Shown here in pieces: positions 53,450 to 62,204 of a DNA stretch of 62,223 nucleotides. The stretch's first letter is position 1, and each line of letters begins with the position of its first letter. The notes beneath the pieces are model-generated. The model did no database searches. It saw only the letters and a program-made list of their open reading frames with translations, and was not told where the DNA came from. Source of the DNA: Candidatus Poribacteria bacterium. Lineage in GTDB: Bacteria; Poribacteria; WGA-4E; WGA-3G. Location: assembly GCA_007571305.1 (NCBI GenBank), contig RKRR01000112.1:1-62223 (forward strand), read 5' to 3'. A program made the position numbers and the translations under genes.

Positions 53450-53608
53450 AACCCAAGTTGTCACCTTTGTCGCATAACCTGTGAGGGTGTGCAGCTTTGG
53501 GCGCAGGAAACCCACGGTCACCTACACTACGAACTGTTGCGGATCCTGAACGTTTTCAACGAAAAATGGGACAGGATGCCTAAAATCTTGCGAGTAGCAA
53601 CTTGCGTT
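53450..53608. repeat. Miniature inverted-repeat element, family 2, copy 3
   Basis: A 159-base copy, about 75% like copy 2 at 39256-39417 by eye, bounded by AACCCAAGTTG and CAACTTGCGTT. It lies 41 bases before glcD. The whole 53271-53649 gap is made of this element and the family 5 copy. Confidence 0.88.
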
Positions 53609-53649
53609 ACAATATTACTTAGGAATTGCCCTATGGAAGGATATAGACG

Positions 53650-55083
53650 ATGGACCAAAAAGAACAACTTATTGCCGATCTGACTGCGCTCCTTGGGTCT
53701 AAAAACGTCTTAACCGATGCAACCGCACTCTCGGTCTACGAATGCGATGCCGCGCCCTCTTTTAAGGCGATGCCGGATGTTGTTGTCTTCGCGGATACGG
53801 CACAGCAGGTATCGGATATCGTAAAGTTGGCGAATAGATACGACACTCCGTTTATCGCTCGTGGCGGCGGTACAGGTTTGAGTGGAGGGATGCTCTCTGT
53901 CCAAGGCGGAATTATCATCGCCCTCAACCGGATGGATCGTATCTTAGAAGTAGACCTTGAAAATGAACGGGCGGTTGTTGAACCGGGTGTGGTGAACCTC
54001 TTGTTGACACAAGCAGTGCAAAATCAAGGCTATCACTACGCGCCGGATCCATCAAGTCAGAAGGCATGTACAATCGGCGGAAATATCGCCGAAAATTCCG
54101 GTGGACCCCATACCTTGAAATATGGTGTTACCTCCGACCATGTGCTTGGGTTGGAAGTTGTATTGCCGGATGGGGAAATTATTGAATTGGGGGGTGCTGT
54201 TGAAGAAACACCCGGCTACGACCTGCGCGGTGTAATGATCGGTTCCGAAGGCACATTTGGAATCGTAACAAAAGCAATCGTCCGGCTTACCCGGAATCCG
54301 CAGGCTTACCAAACCGCTCTCGCTGTCTTTGAGACAATGGATGACGCTTCTAACGCCGTCTCAACGATTATCGGTGAAGGTATTATTCCGGCGGCACTTG
54401 AAATGATGGACACTCTTGTCATTCGTGCTTTAGAGGAAGCCTTCCAGTTCGGTTTCCCGCTTGATGCTGAAGCGATTCTGATTGTGGAACTTGATGGTAT
54501 TGAAGCCGGAATGCAGAACCAGACCGATCAGATCTTGGAAATATTCAAACAGCACAACGCACGGAAGGTGGATTACGCCAAAGATGAAGCAGAGCGGCAG
54601 CAACTGTGGAAGGCGAGAAAGAGCGCGTTTGGTTCGTTCGGACGACTTGCCCCGAACTACATTACTCAGGATGGTGTCGTACCCCGGACAACGCTGCCGA
54701 AGGTGCTACGGCGGATATCCGAAATCTCTGAGAAGTATCAAATTCCCATCGCGAACGTGTTCCATGCTGGTGATGGTAACATTCATCCTATCGTTCTCTT
54801 TAACGAGCGAGATGCTGATCAGTGTGAACGTGTGGAGCATGTCAACCAAGAAATCCTGACGGTATGTGCGGAAGTCGGGGGAACAATCACAGGAGAACAC
54901 GGAATCGGTGTTGAAAAGATGGATTACATGCCCCTCATTTTCAGTCCTGCTGATATGCAAGTAATGGCGACGGTCAAGAAAGTCTTTAATCCTACGGGGC
55001 TCTGCAACCCTGGGAAGATTTTCCCGACAGCCGAATCCTATGAGAAGTTAGGTCTACCACCGAGTAGGATTCTATATTCATGA
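53650..55083 (+). CDS. glcD: Glycolate oxidase subunit GlcD (FAD-linked)
   Basis: A 477-residue FAD-dependent oxidase of the GlcD/lactate-dehydrogenase type. The PCMH FAD-binding domain contains PFIARGGGTGLSGGMLS and IGGNIAENSGGPHTLKYGV. The C-terminal cap has a metal-type HAGDGNIHP motif, then GGTITGEHGIG and FNPTGLCNPGKIFP. It oxidises glycolate or a similar 2-hydroxyacid. GGAAGG precedes the ATG at 53650. The glcE-type subunit follows after a TPR gene; the Fe-S subunit GlcF is absent. Confidence 0.92.
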   Translation: MDQKEQLIADLTALLGSKNVLTDATALSVYECDAAPSFKAMPDVVVFADTAQQVSDIVKLANRYDTPFIARGGGTGLSGGMLSVQGGIIIALNRMDRILEVDLENERAVVEPGVVNLLLTQAVQNQGYHYAPDPSSQKACTIGGNIAENSGGPHTLKYGVTSDHVLGLEVVLPDGEIIELGGAVEETPGYDLRGVMIGSEGTFGIVTKAIVRLTRNPQAYQTALAVFETMDDASNAVSTIIGEGIIPAALEMMDTLVIRALEEAFQFGFPLDAEAILIVELDGIEAGMQNQTDQILEIFKQHNARKVDYAKDEAERQQLWKARKSAFGSFGRLAPNYITQDGVVPRTTLPKVLRRISEISEKYQIPIANVFHAGDGNIHPIVLFNERDADQCERVEHVNQEILTVCAEVGGTITGEHGIGVEKMDYMPLIFSPADMQVMATVKKVFNPTGLCNPGKIFPTAESYEKLGLPPSRILYS

Positions 55084-55085
55084 TC

Positions 55086-55183
55086 TAAGTTGATACTACC
55101 AAATTTTGGACGTTTTCATAAGATTCTTTAAGCACTTTCCCCACCCTGTAGGGGTGATACGCCTATAAGTTAAGTGGCAACTA
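55086..55183. repeat. Interspersed repeat, family 3, copy 2
   Basis: Ends TAAGTTGATACTA and TTAAGTGGCAACTA are inverted matches. The core CCCCACCCTGTAGGGGTGAT is shared with 19294-19379. It lies between glcD and the TPR gene. Confidence 0.6.
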
Positions 55184-55237
55184 CCATTATTCACACGCGC
55201 GGTATCAGGCGTACCAAAATTCCGAAAGGAGGACAGA

Positions 55238-56527
55238 ATGCGTCAACGAAATGGAATAAACTCAAAAATTTTGAGCATTATCGGTTGTATCGTCTTATAC
55301 GTTGGGTTTCTGGCACCTTTTGCGATGGGGAATTCCGAGGAAAAATTGCAGCAACTCTTCCAATCTGCTGAAGACTTGTATGTACAGGCAGATTACGAAG
55401 GGGCTATTGTCAAGTATACTGAGGCACTTGAAGAATCAATGAAGGAGGGTGTGAATCCCCTGGTTATTGACAAGGATTTCACAACTCGTGTCAATTATAG
55501 GATCGCGTTGAGTTACTCACGTCTCGCCCAAAAATCAGGTAATATTGATTACTACAAAACTTCGATTGAATATATTGAAAAAGTTGTCCTGACAGCAGCA
55601 ATTGTTCCGCAATATCAAGTAGCGTTGATTTATCTTTGGGCATACAACCTCTACCGAATGGAACAGTTTAAAAAGGCGGAACTGAAGTTTAAGCAGGTCG
55701 TTGAGAACTTCCCGAATAGCATCTTCCTCGAAAACGCTTGGTATATGATTGGGCAAGCCAATTACAAATTGGGGGATTATGACGACTCTCGGCAGGCATT
55801 CAAAACCGTTCTTGATGCCTTTCCAGATTCCGATTTCAAAGATGAGGCGCAACAGTTCATCGCACAGTCTTTTCTGAATGAATTGAACTACGAACAAGCG
55901 TATCAAGAATTCGATAAAATCGCCGCAGAAGAGTTCAAGAACTACCCAGAGCTACAAGCCGAAGCAATGTATAAAGCCGCTTATAGTTTGAGTCAACTCG
56001 GTAGAGATGATGAGGCGATCAGACGTTATACCAATTTTATCAAGCAATTTCCAGATAGCGACTTTATCGCCGAGGCGAAACTCGGTATTGCTGATAGTTA
56101 TTTCCGTATGGAGAATTGGAGCAAGGCGATAGAAGCATACGAGCACCTTATCTCTGAACATACGGAAGCGATTGATTTCGTCCCCTACAGTTCCTATCGG
56201 GTTGGCGAAGCGTATTACAAGTTGAGCACCCATGAGAAAAACACAGAGCGAATGATTCAAGCGACAGCATCGTCAGAACTCGCCTTGCAGTGGTATCGGA
56301 GAACGATTGACAATTACCCGGAGGATCCCATTACTCCGCATGCGTACTATGCTTTGGCACGTGTCTATCTTGATACCGGTAGGTGGGCCCTCGTGTTGGA
56401 GATTGCTGATGAAGCAAAGAAAAAATATGCCACGAGTGATGACGGTCATGTACTTGAGACACTTACAAACATTGCCTCGCTAAGAGACACCGCTACTAAG
56501 AACATAGAGCGGAGAACTGTTGAGTGA
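55238..56527 (+). CDS. Exported TPR-repeat protein (BamD/YbgF-like)
   Basis: A 429-residue protein. The signal peptide ends LAPFAMG. The rest is eight or so tetratricopeptide-like repeats with the A/Y/F spacing (YVQADYEGAIVKYTEALEES, YKLGDYDDSRQAFKTVLDAF and PITPHAYYALARVYLDTG), similar to outer-membrane assembly lipoproteins. No lipobox cysteine was seen. AAGGAGGAC precedes the ATG at 55238. It lies between glcD and glcE and might be co-transcribed with either. Confidence 0.75.
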   Translation: MRQRNGINSKILSIIGCIVLYVGFLAPFAMGNSEEKLQQLFQSAEDLYVQADYEGAIVKYTEALEESMKEGVNPLVIDKDFTTRVNYRIALSYSRLAQKSGNIDYYKTSIEYIEKVVLTAAIVPQYQVALIYLWAYNLYRMEQFKKAELKFKQVVENFPNSIFLENAWYMIGQANYKLGDYDDSRQAFKTVLDAFPDSDFKDEAQQFIAQSFLNELNYEQAYQEFDKIAAEEFKNYPELQAEAMYKAAYSLSQLGRDDEAIRRYTNFIKQFPDSDFIAEAKLGIADSYFRMENWSKAIEAYEHLISEHTEAIDFVPYSSYRVGEAYYKLSTHEKNTERMIQATASSELALQWYRRTIDNYPEDPITPHAYYALARVYLDTGRWALVLEIADEAKKKYATSDDGHVLETLTNIASLRDTATKNIERRTVE

Positions 56528-56678
56528 TATGCTATCCAGAGCCGCAAGGGTTTGGAAGGACTTTTGCGAATCAACGTAGAATGCGCGTGTGGCATTCCGT
56601 GGAGTGTTTCCTCAATTTCTTCAGATTTAAGGAATGTATTTGACGCGCGTTGTCTAACTACAAGGAAAAATTAGAAAA

Positions 56679-58001
56679 TTGTACGATAAACTTAAAGGTA
56701 TTGTCGGCGAATCCAGCCTCCTCTCGGAGGAGCAGGTCGCAGCCTACGGTTTTGATGGATACGTCCCGAAGGCGGTTGTTTTACCGACATCTGTCTACGA
56801 GATGCAAGCAGTCCTCCAATTTGCGGTAACACAAGGTTTGTCGGTTGTGCCTACGGGTGCGGGTACGAAACTGGGTATTGGAAATTTGCCGCAGAAAGTA
56901 GATGTGGTCCTGGCGACAACGTCCCTGAATAGTGTGGTAGAATATGAACCCGCGGATTTAACTGTAACCGTGGAATCCGGTATCCGCTTGAGGGATCTCC
57001 AGACCGAATTGGCGAAACACCGTCAGTATCTGGTATTGAATCCACCCTATGCAGATCGGTGTACCATCGGTGGGGTTGTAGCAACAAACGCGAGTGGCTC
57101 TTTCCGTTTGCGGCATGGGACCACCCGAAACCAAGTCTTAGGTTTGCGGGTTGTTCGCGCAGATGGCACTGTTGTCAAAAGTGGGGGCAAAGTGGTGAAA
57201 AATGTCGCTGGCTACGATCTTAACAAACTCTATATTGGTGCGTTCGGAACGCTGGGTATCATTACCGAAGTAACCCTCAAGTTGTCGCCGATACCCATGC
57301 AGCAAGCGATACTTACAGCAGACTTTCAGGACGTTCAGGATGCCGCGGACACGGGTTTAGATATTGTTGGCTCACAAACATTGCCGATGTTTGTAAATCT
57401 GTTCGTCAATTCAGATCCAACGCGTGCCGGAAACGAGTCACCCGCAGATGAAAATAAACCGATGCTGGTGGTTGGATTTGGTGGGGATCCCGAAACTGTA
57501 GCGTGGCAGTTGACGCAATGCCAAGGAATTATGGAACAAAAAGGTGCGATAGGTGTCACAATTATAGAAGACGAATCAGTACAGCACCTTCAAGAAACTG
57601 TGCAGGAATTTTCCGCAGCTCATCGAAATACCGAAATCGTAGTTGCCAAATTGAACCTAAGGCGTACCGATATCGCAGAATTTGCTGCGCAAATTGTGGA
57701 GACGAATTGGACTTCTGATGTCCAAATGATGGCGTTGCTCGGGAATGGTGTGTTGTATGTTATTATTCCTATTGCGTCCGATACCGACTATCCATCGCTT
57801 GCGAATATGCTAACGCAACTGCGTCAAGCCGCAATGTCAAAGCAGGGAAATCTTATCATAGAAGTTGCGCCACCTGAACTCAAACGGTACATTGACGTTT
57901 GGGGTTCCACCGAAGGAACGCTCAATTTAATGAAACAGATTAAAGCACAGTTCGATCCGGCTGGTTTGTTGAACCCAGGAAGATTTGTTTCGAGTATTTA
58001 G
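56679..58001 (+). CDS. glcE: Glycolate oxidase FAD-binding subunit GlcE
   Basis: A 440-residue FAD-linked oxidase subunit. VVPTGAGTKLGIGN is the PCMH start, TIGGVVATNASGS and VKNVAGYDLNKLYIGAFGTL follow, and FDPAGLLNPGRF closes it. It pairs with GlcD and GlcF in the oxidation of glycolate to glyoxylate. The start is a TTG with CAAGGAAAAATTAG upstream, a leader like those at 39462 and 42372. The order glcD-TPR-glcE is unusual. Confidence 0.85.
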   Translation: MYDKLKGIVGESSLLSEEQVAAYGFDGYVPKAVVLPTSVYEMQAVLQFAVTQGLSVVPTGAGTKLGIGNLPQKVDVVLATTSLNSVVEYEPADLTVTVESGIRLRDLQTELAKHRQYLVLNPPYADRCTIGGVVATNASGSFRLRHGTTRNQVLGLRVVRADGTVVKSGGKVVKNVAGYDLNKLYIGAFGTLGIITEVTLKLSPIPMQQAILTADFQDVQDAADTGLDIVGSQTLPMFVNLFVNSDPTRAGNESPADENKPMLVVGFGGDPETVAWQLTQCQGIMEQKGAIGVTIIEDESVQHLQETVQEFSAAHRNTEIVVAKLNLRRTDIAEFAAQIVETNWTSDVQMMALLGNGVLYVIIPIASDTDYPSLANMLTQLRQAAMSKQGNLIIEVAPPELKRYIDVWGSTEGTLNLMKQIKAQFDPAGLLNPGRFVSSI

Positions 58002-58113
58002 TTTTTATTTGATCCAGCAGGATAGCACCACATGCTTTTCTGATTTTTGTTGGAGAATTCACGACTGCTCACCCCGAAAACATCGGGCAAATAATAGGTT
58101 GCCCGTCTACCAA

Positions 58114-58142
58114 AATGTAGGGCGAATCTGCAAACCTACATT
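58114..58142 (+). other. Inverted repeat in the leader of the PorX-like gene
   Basis: AATGTAGG (58114-58121) and CCTACATT (58135-58142) form an eight-base stem with a 13-base loop, 17 bases before the start codon. It may be an operator or an RNA hairpin affecting translation. Confidence 0.45.
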
Positions 58143-58159
58143 CCAAAAAGGGGCATAAT

Positions 58160-59800
58160 ATGGAGAAAAAAAGATGGAGAATTCTGTGGATCGATAACCA
58201 GATATCTGACGCGCAACTTAAGGACCAACACTCTGAGAGGCAGACCAATATAACATCCAAATCCTACATTCGCTTTCTGGAATATCGAGGATACGACCTT
58301 TCTTTAACAAACACGATTGCTGAAGGCATTACCTTACTCCAAAACGAAGAGTATCATGCTGTCCTATTGAATTATGATGGAGCGACGCGAGAGGAGAATT
58401 TGCTTTCGTATATTCGGAGTGTGGATGGGCATATTCCTATTATTCTTCTAACACTCGAAAGCGGGCAGGAAGTGCTTCAGCAGGCGAGCCTTTACGACGT
58501 TGATAGTATTTTCATAACGACGGCAAATGATCAGGACGAAACTTCCTCTCAACAGTTAGAGGCATTGCTCGAGCTTGTACTTGAAAGACAGAGAACACGG
58601 GAAGCATATACACCACAAACGTACGTTCAGAACTTTAACAGGGGACAAACATCGGATAGTGCTACGCGAGGACGCGGTTCCGTTAACGAATGGCAGACAT
58701 GGATCAATACGTATGTTCGTCTTGTTGAATGGGATTTACGGCTCGACACGCTTCATAACGTCGATGAACTTAAATCTATCCATGAGATAGAGAAACGAGA
58801 GGCAAATGCCGGGTTCGCTGACTATATTCAAGCCAACTATCACAATTGGTTTGCCAGTGGAGTGTCACCTACTTTGTCTGTGGATGTCGTCTACAAATAC
58901 GTCATCCCTGAAGTTCAGGCAGGGAAACAGGTCCTGTTTGTTGTGATGGATTGTATGCGGTTGGACCACTGGTTGAAAATTGAACCCTTACTGTACCCCC
59001 TGTTTAATATAACTACAGACTACTATTATTCTCTTCTGCCAACGGCTACTCGTTATGCACGGAACGCTATTTTTAGTGGGTTGTTTCCGCTTGAATTTGC
59101 TGAGAGGCACCCCGACCTATACGCAGAACCTAACACAGTACACACGAGTATCAACCGCTATGAGAAAGATCTGATGCGCTTACAACTCGATCGGCATGGG
59201 ATACTTCTCAAGCCACCTCTCCATTACTTCAAGATTTTTGATACACGCGGTGAAATTCAATATCTGCACTGGCTAAACGTTACCGACAGGATTAGTTTGA
59301 CGGCACTTGTTGTTGATTTCCTTGATATGATGACACATACGCGTCATGAGATAAGTTTAATACAGCAACTCGTTCCAGATGAAGCCGCGTTTCGGACGCT
59401 CGCTCAGGCATGGTTTCAACATTCGCATCTTTATAGGGTATTCAGAATTGCGGCCGAACGCGATATGACGGTCGTTTTAACGTCTGACCACGGTTCGCTC
59501 CTGTGCCAAAATCCCGCGAAAATTTCAAGCCAAGCTGAACTCACGACTGGCCTTCGGTTTAAAGAAGGAAAAAATATCTCGTGTTCACCTGAAGCCGGAT
59601 GGGTCATAAAGGAACCAGGCGCATATCGCTTACCGGGTGAAGAGGCGCGAAAAAGTTATGTTCTCGCAAAAGAGGACTACTACTTTGTTTATCAAAGACA
59701 ATTTGATGTCTATAAAGAAATATTTCAAGGCAGTTTCCAGCATGGTGGTGTTTCACTTGAGGAGATGATTCTGCCGTGCGTTGTACTTGAACCGAGGTAA
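58160..59800 (+). CDS. PorX-like pseudo-receiver fused to a PglZ domain
   Basis: A 546-residue protein. Residues 5-150 are a response-regulator receiver that has lost its phosphorylation site: WIDN at 10-13 in place of DD, and N71 in VLLNYDG where the acceptor aspartate should be. The LLT strand remains. Residues 250-540 are a PglZ-type alkaline-phosphatase-like domain with D264 (MDCMRLDHW), T295/T297 (PTATRYARN) and D443-H444 (TSDHGS). PorX of Bacteroidetes, with this layout, is a phosphodiesterase linked to type IX secretion. Here no T9SS genes are near. Substrate and signal are unknown. Confidence 0.82.
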   Translation: MEKKRWRILWIDNQISDAQLKDQHSERQTNITSKSYIRFLEYRGYDLSLTNTIAEGITLLQNEEYHAVLLNYDGATREENLLSYIRSVDGHIPIILLTLESGQEVLQQASLYDVDSIFITTANDQDETSSQQLEALLELVLERQRTREAYTPQTYVQNFNRGQTSDSATRGRGSVNEWQTWINTYVRLVEWDLRLDTLHNVDELKSIHEIEKREANAGFADYIQANYHNWFASGVSPTLSVDVVYKYVIPEVQAGKQVLFVVMDCMRLDHWLKIEPLLYPLFNITTDYYYSLLPTATRYARNAIFSGLFPLEFAERHPDLYAEPNTVHTSINRYEKDLMRLQLDRHGILLKPPLHYFKIFDTRGEIQYLHWLNVTDRISLTALVVDFLDMMTHTRHEISLIQQLVPDEAAFRTLAQAWFQHSHLYRVFRIAAERDMTVVLTSDHGSLLCQNPAKISSQAELTTGLRFKEGKNISCSPEAGWVIKEPGAYRLPGEEARKSYVLAKEDYYFVYQRQFDVYKEIFQGSFQHGGVSLEEMILPCVVLEPR

Positions 59801-59817
59801 TTGTAGAGAATTAACTC

Positions 59818-61773
59818 ATGGTACAGAAAACAATCTTAAAACCAAACATATCCTTCACCGGGGTGCTATTCACCAAACGCCGTCGTGAAACGCGTAGGGA
59901 CGAGGGCCTCTCGCCCGTACAGAACGATACGCAGAATCCCGTCGTTAAAAATCTATTCTGTGGGCTGTTCGTACTTATCGCAATGATTTATCCTGCTCAT
60001 ATACAGGCGCAGCTCGCAGATTTTGGATTTGGTGAAAAACCATCTGTAGAAAAACTCTCGACAAAAGGGTACCTCTCGCTTGACAAGGTGCAACCCGGTA
60101 GCCAATTCCAAATTGCTGTCGTCATTGAGATTGCCGAAGAATGGCATGTCAACGCTAATCCAGCGGGTGAAGGATTGATCGCGACCGAGGTCATTTTCCC
60201 CGATACGCCGCATCTTACATTCGATGAAGTCATATACCCTAAGGGTGAAGTATTGGCACTCGGTTCGATAGGAGAAGCCCCGGTATATCACGATACCATT
60301 ACTATTGGAGTCCAAGCCGATTTAAGTCAAAGTGCTCCGATTGCCCCTGTGATACTGGATGTGGAACTGAGATATCAAGCGTGCAACGATGAGCAGTGTC
60401 TATTACCCGAAATCCTTACGTTTGAGATCCCTATTGAAGTTGTGGGTATAGAGGACACTATTCAGTGGGTTAATGAAGTGGTTTTCGCCAATGTCCAATT
60501 CGGTGCCTCGCCGAGTGATGGTGCAGACGAAGGTACCCTCATGCGTGCTCTCTCTGGTGGGCAAGTTTGGCTGGCATTCCTACTTGTGTTTGCAGGGGGT
60601 ATCTTGACTAGTTTGACACCTTGTGTTTATCCACTTATACCGATCACCGTTTCTGTCTTCGGTGCCAATGAGTCTGCTGGTCTTCTCAAATCCTTCCTGC
60701 TCTCTGTTGTGTATGTGCTGGGGATCGTTGTGACCTATTCGATTTTAGGGGTGGCGGTGGCATCGACGGGAGCAGTCTTCGGTCAGATAATGGCGAATCC
60801 ATGGGTTGTCGGCTTCATCAGCCTAATTCTTGTGAGTTTAGGGCTATCTATGTTCGGTGTTTTTGAGATTCGGTTGCCGTATGCGGTGCAGAACCATCTT
60901 AACACCGTTGGTGGTGCCGGATTCGCAGGAGCGTTTGCTATGGGGACAGTCGCTGGCGTTATCGCCGCACCTTGCACAGGACCAGCGTTGGCAGTTGTGC
61001 TCACTTATATCGCCACGACCGGAAGTCTCTTTCTCGGATTCTGGTTGATGTTCACTTACGCTCTCGGAATGGGACTTCTTTTTATCGGCATTGGTACCTT
61101 CTCCGGGTTACTCTCCGCCCTACCACGTTCAGGCGGGTGGATGTATGTTTTGGAAAACATCTTCGGCATTGCTATTATTACAATGGCATTCTACTTCCTC
61201 AAAGATGTGTTTCCACCGTTACAAGATTTCCTGCAGAACTCGCTTCCATTTTTCGCTATTGCGGGTGGTTTCGTGCTCATTGGGGTGTGGCTCGGTAAGT
61301 TAACCCAACGTTTCAGCGGCATCTCTCGACGGATGCAATTCCAAAAGGCGTGTGGGCTTTTGCTGGCGGTGCTGGGTGCCTATATGTTCGTTGGAGGTAT
61401 CCAACAGCCTGCTGGACCCCACTTGGATTGGGTCTACGACGAAACCGAAGGATTTGAAATCGCTAAGCGGGAAAACAGACTCGTAATGCTTGATTTTTAT
61501 GCCTCTTGGTGTGCTGCGTGTAAAGAACTGGATCATAAAACGTATGCCGATCCCGCGGTCGCTGCGAAACTCGATGACTATGTGAATGTTAAACTCGACT
61601 TTACCCGCAGTTCCGAAACGACTCAGGAATTAACCGAAAAATATCAGATTCCCGGGTTGCCTGTTGTCATTTTCATGGATGCGAATGGCACTGTTCTCAA
61701 GCGGTTCACCGGATTTATTGGTCCTCAGGAGATGCTTAGTATTCTGGACGACATTGAGAAACGACCCCAATAG
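59818..61773 (+). CDS. dsbD: Thiol:disulfide interchange protein DsbD
   Basis: Carries electrons from cytoplasmic thioredoxin to periplasmic thiol proteins. The order is: N-terminal signal segment, DsbD-alpha domain with CNDEQC, eight-helix membrane part with TPCVYP and APCTGP, and a C-terminal thioredoxin domain with WCAACK. Total 651 residues. The first 45 residues before LFCGLFVLIAMIYPAHIQA are basic and encode a GC-rich inverted repeat (59902-59916), which looks like inserted DNA that stayed in frame. No strong ribosome site precedes the ATG at 59818. It lies 18 bases after the PorX-like gene. Confidence 0.9.
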   Translation: MVQKTILKPNISFTGVLFTKRRRETRRDEGLSPVQNDTQNPVVKNLFCGLFVLIAMIYPAHIQAQLADFGFGEKPSVEKLSTKGYLSLDKVQPGSQFQIAVVIEIAEEWHVNANPAGEGLIATEVIFPDTPHLTFDEVIYPKGEVLALGSIGEAPVYHDTITIGVQADLSQSAPIAPVILDVELRYQACNDEQCLLPEILTFEIPIEVVGIEDTIQWVNEVVFANVQFGASPSDGADEGTLMRALSGGQVWLAFLLVFAGGILTSLTPCVYPLIPITVSVFGANESAGLLKSFLLSVVYVLGIVVTYSILGVAVASTGAVFGQIMANPWVVGFISLILVSLGLSMFGVFEIRLPYAVQNHLNTVGGAGFAGAFAMGTVAGVIAAPCTGPALAVVLTYIATTGSLFLGFWLMFTYALGMGLLFIGIGTFSGLLSALPRSGGWMYVLENIFGIAIITMAFYFLKDVFPPLQDFLQNSLPFFAIAGGFVLIGVWLGKLTQRFSGISRRMQFQKACGLLLAVLGAYMFVGGIQQPAGPHLDWVYDETEGFEIAKRENRLVMLDFYASWCAACKELDHKTYADPAVAAKLDDYVNVKLDFTRSSETTQELTEKYQIPGLPVVIFMDANGTVLKRFTGFIGPQEMLSILDDIEKRPQ

Positions 61774-61802
61774 GGTCATTTATAGTCAATATGGAAAATA
61801 AG

Positions 61803-61831
61803 TTGACATTTTATGAAAGTGATGGTAGGAT
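61803..61831 (+). promoter_or_regulatory. Promoter of the IS630 transposase remnant
   Basis: TTGACA (61803-61808), 17-base spacer, TAGGAT (61826-61831), 10 bases before the ATG at 61841. It lies within the apparent IS terminus, which begins TTATAGT at 61780. Confidence 0.5.
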
Positions 61832-61840
61832 ATAAATCTT

Positions 61841-62047
61841 ATGAGATATTCTATAGATGGACGCAAACGCGTGTTTGACTTCATAGATGCGGGTGGCAGT
61901 AAAGCCGAAGCTTCCCGCAGGTTTCAGGTCTCAAGAACGATTATCTATCATTGGTTAGCCGCTCCAGACCCCATTGACTTACGAGAAACCGGGTCCCCGA
62001 AAACCGAGACTCCTTGACTATGAAGCCCTCCGAAATATGTATACGTA
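61841..62047 (+). pseudogene. IS630-family transposase, N-terminal remnant
   Basis: The first 58 codons read as an IS630 HTH domain: SIDGRKRVFDFIDAGGSKA, EASRRFQVSRTIIYHWL. The frame stops at 62017. In another frame the family sequence goes on (PRLLDYEALR), so a frameshift is present, and the coding likeness ends at 62047 where a family 5 element begins. The catalytic DDE part is missing. The left IS end at 61780-61815 resembles the ends of family 1 miniature elements. Confidence 0.78.
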
Positions 62048-62049
62048 AC

Positions 62050-62204
62050 TAACGTGAGTTTGATAATAAAATTTGAGACACTCTCATTCTAACATTTTCC
62101 TCCCATTCCCTTGATTTTCCCCTGCTTGCGGGGGGATAAAGGGGGGTAAAAGGGTGCCGCGTTCCCATTGACGTGGAGATTCAGGTTTAATCAAACTCAC
62201 ATTA
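62050..62204. repeat. Miniature inverted-repeat element, family 5, copy 3
   Basis: A 155-base element bounded by TAACGTGAGTTTGAT and ATCAAACTCACATTA, with a C-rich/G-rich centre. It immediately follows the IS630 remnant. The last 19 bases of the window show nothing further. Confidence 0.85.

Noticed and set aside
27486..59800. BREX system from the methylase (PglX-like) and the PglZ-domain protein
   Set aside because: The genes are 28 kb apart, the PglZ protein has a PorX-type receiver, and BrxA, BrxB, BrxC and BrxL are absent.
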